Positions 60,346 to 64,000 of a stretch of DNA of 64,000 nt are shown piece after piece. Position 1 is the stretch's first letter; each line of letters opens with the position of its first letter. Source of the stretch: Paenibacillus tepidiphilus. GTDB lineage: Bacteria > Bacillota > Bacilli > Paenibacillales > Paenibacillaceae. A program made the position numbers and the translations under genes. The stretch covers positions 148,168 to 212,167 of the forward strand of contig NZ_VWRQ01000010.1 in NCBI RefSeq assembly GCF_008635795.1, read 5' to 3'. The notes below the pieces were generated by a model, which worked only from the letters and a program-made list of their open reading frames with translations, was not told the DNA's origin and ran no database searches.

Positions 60346-60525
60346 ATGGACAAAATGAAGGCTACCTATGAAGTGATGCTAGGACTTGCGGCAGAAATGG
60401 TGTGGGATGAAGCGCTGCGAAAGCGTCGTACCGACATCTTGTACCGGGAGATCGACACGGCGCTGGCGGCCGGAGACGAACAGGCTTTCCGGTATCTGAC
60501 GGATGAATTGAAGAGCTTGGCATAA
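60346..60525 (+). CDS. IDEAL domain protein
   Basis: A 59-residue protein dominated by the IDEAL domain: R-E-I-D-T-A-L-A-A-G-D-E-Q-A-F near residues 32-46, followed by the L-T-D-E-L-K-S-L helix. IDEAL domains occur in small Firmicute proteins and at the end of some regulators such as ComK-related proteins, and are thought to mediate protein contacts. GGAGG at 60333-60337, 8 nt before the ATG at 60346, fixes the start. A GC-rich hairpin follows at 60531-60558 without a T run. Confidence 0.78.
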   Translation: MDKMKATYEVMLGLAAEMVWDEALRKRRTDILYREIDTALAAGDEQAFRYLTDELKSLA

Positions 60526-60664
60526 TGGAGTGCGTCCGCCGGACCGAAGGCGGGCGCATCTGCATGCTCTTTTCTATTATATATAAGGCCGGTGCTCAGG
60601 TGTTCGGTGTGGAGTAGGCGGCTTGCCAAACAAATACACGAACAGTACAATTAATGATAACGCA

Positions 60665-60694
60665 AACCTGATCGTTCCTGCGGTCAGGTTTTTG
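60665..60694 (+). terminator. Terminator upstream of ypjA
   Basis: A 10-bp stem (AACCTGATCG with CGGTCAGGTT, one wobble) is followed by TTTT. It lies 49 nt before the chosen ypjA start, which argues against an earlier start at TTG 60623. Confidence 0.65.
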
Positions 60695-60742
60695 TATGTT
60701 TATATGCTGTTAACTGCCGCTAATTGGGAGGTAAGCCGTTCT

Positions 60743-61387
60743 ATGCCGGGTAACTGGTTCGAAAGATTGTTTCTGCACCGGGGAATGCTGTGGCTGCTGT
60801 TTGCGGTCAATTTTCTCGGCACGATTTACGGGTACATATGGTATGGCAATCAACTGGTTTATACGGCTGAGCATTATCCTGCCTGGCTGCTGCCTTTTGT
60901 TCCGGACAGCCCGACAGCCAGTCTCTTCTTTACTGCAGCGCTTCTGCTGCTCCTTTATCCCCCTAAAGGCCTTAAAGGGACACTGATCCGTGAGCTGATA
61001 GAGGCGCTTGCTGTGGTTACTTCGGTAAAATACGGCATCTGGGCCGTTGCGATGATCTTTGCAGGCGGCTTTCAGGGAGATGTCATTGGCTGGAAGGACT
61101 GGATGCTGGTCGCTTCCCATTTGGGCATGGCTATCGAAGCGCTGATTTATGCGCGCTTCTTTACACTGCGCCGGATGCTGCCGGTGGCGCTGCTATGGAC
61201 ACTGGCCAACGACATGGTCGATTATTCGCAAGGCGTCTTTCCGTGGCTGCCGAACGAGCTGGACGATGATCTGAATGAGGTGCAGTACTTCACTATTGGC
61301 CTCACGCTGGTAAGCACGGCTGCAGCCTGGCTGGTCACCGGCAAGCAGCGCAAGCATGCGTATCCCGCAAGACTAAGGCGGCGCTGA
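60743..61387 (+). CDS. ypjA: DUF1405 family membrane protein
   Basis: A 214-residue polytopic membrane protein of the DUF1405 (YpjA) family with about six helices and the conserved G-T-I-Y-G-Y-I-W-Y motif near residue 25. A D-x-x-D-Y near residue 158 follows. In Bacillus, ypjA lies next to ypjB, the order seen here. ATG 60743 has GGGAGG 11 nt upstream and gives a normal family length. A longer frame back to 60623 would run through a terminator hairpin. Function unknown. Confidence 0.8.
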   Translation: MPGNWFERLFLHRGMLWLLFAVNFLGTIYGYIWYGNQLVYTAEHYPAWLLPFVPDSPTASLFFTAALLLLLYPPKGLKGTLIRELIEALAVVTSVKYGIWAVAMIFAGGFQGDVIGWKDWMLVASHLGMAIEALIYARFFTLRRMLPVALLWTLANDMVDYSQGVFPWLPNELDDDLNEVQYFTIGLTLVSTAAAWLVTGKQRKHAYPARLRRR

Positions 61388-61394
61388 CAAGCCG

Positions 61395-61423
61395 TTCTAA
61401 TCTTGTCCCTCCTGCCATACATT
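61395..61423 (+). promoter_or_regulatory. Sigma-E type promoter of ypjB
   Basis: CATACATT at 61416-61423 fully matches the sigma-E -10 consensus. The -35 candidate TTCTAAT, 14 nt upstream, is only a 4/7 match. The short distance to the ribosome site would give a very short leader. Confidence 0.4.
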
Positions 61424-61443
61424 AGAGTAGGAGGGGATGTCTC

Positions 61444-62328
61444 ATGCCGCGCAGGATCAGATATGTGCTGGCCGGCTTGTTGCTTATTGGTCTGCTTGGG
61501 GGATTGGGGCTGGATTGTGTAAAGGCTGCAGCAAGACTCCCGGGTGCTAGAGCGGCGGCAGTAGGTCCGGATGTTCAGCCGGAGACTGCCACATGGGCGG
61601 GAAGAAGCGGGGCGGAGCAGCTGGAAGAGGCAGCCGAGGCCCTGTATACGTATGTGCTGAAAGGCGATGTGTCCAAAGCCAGGGAGAAGAGCGAGGAGAT
61701 CTCCCGTCTGTTCGTCGCCTCCTCCTTTGAGGGGCTGGCTTCGGTGGAGGGAATCCATGCACTCGCAGAAGTGATCATGGATGTAAAAGCAACCTTTGCC
61801 GCTGCTGAGATCTCGCCGGAACGGTGGGAGGCTGCCGCTGCCAGATTGCGCTTGGCCGCCAACAGCCTGAATCAGCCGCATCAGCCGATGTGGCTGCAAT
61901 ACTATAAAGTGATCCGGGAGGATCTGAACGACATGGAGCGCAGTGCGGGAGCCGGCGATCTGGCCGGCTGGAAGACCTCCGTGACCAGACTGCAGAGCCG
62001 CTATGACAACATCCGCCCGGCGGTGGTCATTTCCCGTCCCCCTGAGACGGTGAATCAGCTCGACTCATGGCTGTCTTACGCTGCTGAGATTCCGTCATCG
62101 ACGCAGCCGGTTCCCCGGGCCCGGCTGCTGGAGATCATCTCTTACGGCCAGGAAGCGGTACGGGTCGTCTTCGGCAAAGAGCGGAACGAGCCTGCACTTT
62201 CGCTCCCGCTGCCTCCGCAGAGATACGGGATATGGGGCTTTCTCGGCGGCGCTTTCATTGCCGCGGCGCTGGGTTATGCCGCTTACCGTAAGTACCGCGG
62301 AGACAAAGAGGACTGGAAAGCGGTGTAG
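61444..62328 (+). CDS. ypjB: Sporulation protein YpjB
   Basis: A 294-residue membrane protein of the YpjB sporulation family. An N-terminal signal peptide (~residues 7-28) leads into an external helical domain (~50-220), and a C-terminal membrane helix (~258-278) is followed by a charged cytoplasmic tail. AGGAGGGG precedes the ATG. It follows ypjA. Its exact role in sporulation is not established. The gene ends before a long imperfect hairpin. Confidence 0.82.
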   Translation: MPRRIRYVLAGLLLIGLLGGLGLDCVKAAARLPGARAAAVGPDVQPETATWAGRSGAEQLEEAAEALYTYVLKGDVSKAREKSEEISRLFVASSFEGLASVEGIHALAEVIMDVKATFAAAEISPERWEAAAARLRLAANSLNQPHQPMWLQYYKVIREDLNDMERSAGAGDLAGWKTSVTRLQSRYDNIRPAVVISRPPETVNQLDSWLSYAAEIPSSTQPVPRARLLEIISYGQEAVRVVFGKERNEPALSLPLPPQRYGIWGFLGGAFIAAALGYAAYRKYRGDKEDWKAV

Positions 62329-62385
62329 GCCGGACGGAGCTGACGGCCGGTTTCCGGGCGGGCAACCCACGAACAGGCTGTCAAA

Positions 62386-62429
62386 ACAAAATGCTCTGTC
62401 ATTCCCGGCGGGAATGCAGGGCATTTTGT
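62386..62429 (+). terminator. Long hairpin after ypjB
   Basis: A 13-bp outer stem (ACAAAATGCTCTG with CAGGGCATTTTGT, one wobble) encloses an inner ATTCCC/GGGAAT stem. There is no T run on the plus strand. Confidence 0.55.
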
Positions 62430-62470
62430 CATGGAGAGAATGCCGGTTGAAGAGATGGGGAAGGGAAGTG

Positions 62471-63010
62471 GTAGGGAAGCCGGCGGAAAGCGGGAGGATG
62501 ATACGTAGGCAAAAGTAAAGTAAGAGAAAATTAAAGAGTGTGAACAAGAGTGGGAGTAAGATTAGTAGAAAAGAGTAAAAGTGTGAGTAGGAGTAACTGG
62601 GGGACAGTAGAAACCTATGAAAGAATCGGAAGGGTGAGAGTGAGAGGAGAGTGAGAAAAAGAGAAAGATGAAAAGAAAGGTAGAGGGGAAGAGAAAAGGT
62701 AAGAGGAGAGGAGAAGGAGGAAAGAATGGGCCTAGGGAATGTGAGTATAGCAGATTATAAGAGGTAATAATGAAAGAGTGAAAGAGTTGAAAGAGTTGAA
62801 AGAGTGAAAGAGTGAAAGAGTGAGAGGAAGAGTTTAAGAAGGAGAAGGAAAGAAGATAATTATAAAGGTTGAGGACTTGGAAGAGTAAGAGTAAGGACTA
62901 AAGTAAGAGTAAAAGTAAGAGTAAGCAAGTAGGGTGCACAAGAGATAATATGAAGTGGTGGAAGGGTGAGGAAAACGAAAGAAAACGAAAGAAAACGAAA
63001 GAAAAAAACA
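62471..63010 (+). repeat. Long polypurine tract with short tandem repeats
   Basis: About 540 nt strongly biased to A and G on the plus strand. In 62521-63000 a hand count gives 17 C and 72 T in 480 nt, so roughly 81% purine. It contains about six tandem copies of TGAAAGAG(T) at 62771-62826, GTAAGAG-like repeats at 62883-62926 and three exact copies of the 10-mer GAAAACGAAA at 62971-63000. GAG and TAG triplets are very frequent. No coding frame on either strand is convincing. The composition is unlike everything else in the window. Confidence 0.85.
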
Positions 63011-63352
63011 ATCTAATAACATCTAGAAAAGCAATGCAAGGATAAAAAAATATGAAATTATAAGTAAGTTAGTAGATAGGGTTCCGTAATTCCCAACCCT
63101 ACCCGATAGTCACACCCCTACCTTTTGCGCTTCAGCGCTTTATACAATTAAGTGGATTTTCGCACACTAATCTTGCTCTTTTTACGGATTTCAGTCATCT
63201 AATTTGATAATCGCCACTTAATTTGACCGATATGGGCGTAATGGTGATGGCGTAAAATAAGTTGTGTACCAAGATTTGGGGCCTAGTCAGGCAACAAAAA
63301 AGTAGGGTATTCTCGGGATTGTTGAAGTCCACCAAGAAAGGAACCCTACTCG
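63011..63352 (+). repeat. AT-rich gap with copy of the dispersed inverted-repeat element
   Basis: ATTAAGTGG at 63147-63155 and CCACTTAAT at 63214-63222 form a 9-bp inverted repeat bounding 76 bp. The sequence AAGTGGATTTTCGCACACTAAT and the flank GATAATCGCCACTTAAT closely match the element between trpE and trpD (48707-48780). The final part (about 63255-63352), beginning near GTTGTGTACC, is probably the left end of the insertion sequence that carries the transposase. Confidence 0.6.
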
Positions 63353-64000
63353 ATGACTATTGTACCCGAAAATATGCTAAATAATCTATTTGAAAATCTT
63401 GTTACTGAGTTTGTTAAAGATAACCTAGAATCCATCCTGCGCGCTGAAATTCAAGCCTTCATGTCTTCAGAAGAAGCCGGGATACGCAACAGCCGTAACG
63501 GATACTACACTCGTAATCTGCATACTCGCTACGGGAATATCGAAGACCTGGAAGTGCCTCGGGACCGACAGGGCTTGTTTCAGACCCAGCTCTTTGAACC
63601 GTACCAACGACGCGATGGTTGGCTGGAAGAAGCCGTCATTCAGATGTACAAATCGGGCATGGGCACCCGGGACGTGGCCCGGTTTATTGAGAGTATGTTC
63701 GGCAGCCATTACTCGCCCACCACCGTCAGCAATATTACCGCAACGGTGCTGGAGGACATTCACCAGTGGCAGAAACGTCCGCTCCAAAAACGCTACTCCG
63801 TCATCTATCTGGACGGACTCTACGTCAAACTCAAGCGTGGAACCGTCAGCGGTGAGGTCGTCTATTTTGCCATGGGCATTGACACGGAAGGCCACCGTCA
63901 AATCCTGGGCTTCTATGTGGGTGGCCAGGAAAGTGCCAATGGCTGGCGTGAAGTGCTCAAAGACCTCTATGACCGTGGAGCTCAGGAGGTATTGCTAGGC
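63353..64000 (+). mobile_element. IS256-family (mutator) transposase, 3' end outside window
   Basis: The first 216 codons of a transposase of the IS256/Mutator family, open to the window edge. It starts M-T-I-V-P-E-N. The family R-N-G-Y-Y-x-R motif is near residue 48, V-P-R-D-R-x-G near 68, Y-x-x-G-M-x-T-R-D near 98, and the first catalytic Asp in V-I-Y-L-D-G-L near 153. The second Asp and the Glu would lie mostly beyond the window. AAGGAA lies about 11 nt before the ATG. No frameshift is seen in the visible part. Confidence 0.88.

Noticed and set aside
62971..63001. Three GAAAACGAAA repeats as a possible CRISPR fragment
   Set aside because: The units are contiguous 10-mers without spacers and lie in a polypurine tract. 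No cas genes are present.

Overview
The window reads as chromosomal DNA from an endospore-forming, low-to-mid GC Firmicute, most likely Paenibacillus or a close relative. Evidence: the spore genes ytfJ/gerW, dacB-spmA-spmB, ypeB, spoVIF, spoIVA and ypjB; Bacillus-like gene order (cmk-plsC-S1-der-plsY-gpsA-spoIVA-hup-mtrB-hepS-menG-hepT-ndk-cheR-aro-trp-hisC-tyrA); frequent TTG and GTG starts behind strong GGAGG ribosome binding sites; and a TRAP regulator. This is inferred from gene content, because no rRNA or other taxonomic marker is present.

Layout. 0-9.7 kb: spore-maturation genes, a stalk-domain protein, a small amidase, rluB, then resA-resD-resE without resB and resC. 9.8-21.8 kb: glpK, a chemotaxis receptor without an external sensor domain, a WYL regulator divergent from an SDR enzyme, serA on the minus strand behind a T-box leader, then small membrane, CPBP-protease, metallophosphoesterase and polysaccharide-deacetylase genes. 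22-32.5 kb: mecA, prsW, ypeB (no sleB), a PilZ protein, cmk, plsC, an S1-domain protein, der, plsY, gpsA, spoVIF. 32.6-36.5 kb: a nucleotidyltransferase-like protein, a ferredoxin, spoIVA, hup, mtrB. 37.3-43.6 kb: a menaquinone block in which a UbiA-family prenyltransferase, a UbiX-family protein and mqnA (futalosine route) lie between menG and hepT, then ndk and cheR. 44-56 kb: the aromatic supraoperon aroC-aroB-aroH-trpEDCFBA-hisC-tyrA. 56.6-62.3 kb: an ECF sigma/anti-sigma pair, a histidine phosphatase, an unknown protein, a gamma-carbonic anhydrase, an IDEAL-domain protein, ypjA and ypjB. 62.4-64 kb: a long polypurine tract, a small inverted-repeat element and the 5' part of an IS256-family transposase cut by the window edge.

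How parts work together. mtrB encodes TRAP, and the trpE leader 10 kb away has eleven consecutive (G/U/C)AG triplets, eight of them spaced exactly 5 nt, followed by an intrinsic terminator, so both halves of a TRAP attenuation circuit lie in one window. Chorismate made by aroC can feed trpE, aroH/tyrA and mqnA, all encoded here. hepS/hepT supply the heptaprenyl tail, the UbiA-family enzyme would attach it and MenG would methylate the ring. Several spore genes have recognisable sigma-F/G, sigma-E or sigma-K type promoters.

The most unusual non-coding parts are the roughly 500-bp trpE-trpD gap, filled with approximately 64-bp tandem units and an inverted-repeat element, a related element at 63.15 kb, and the approximately 81% purine tract at 62.5-63.0 kb. 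No CRISPR array, tRNA, rRNA or prophage was seen.
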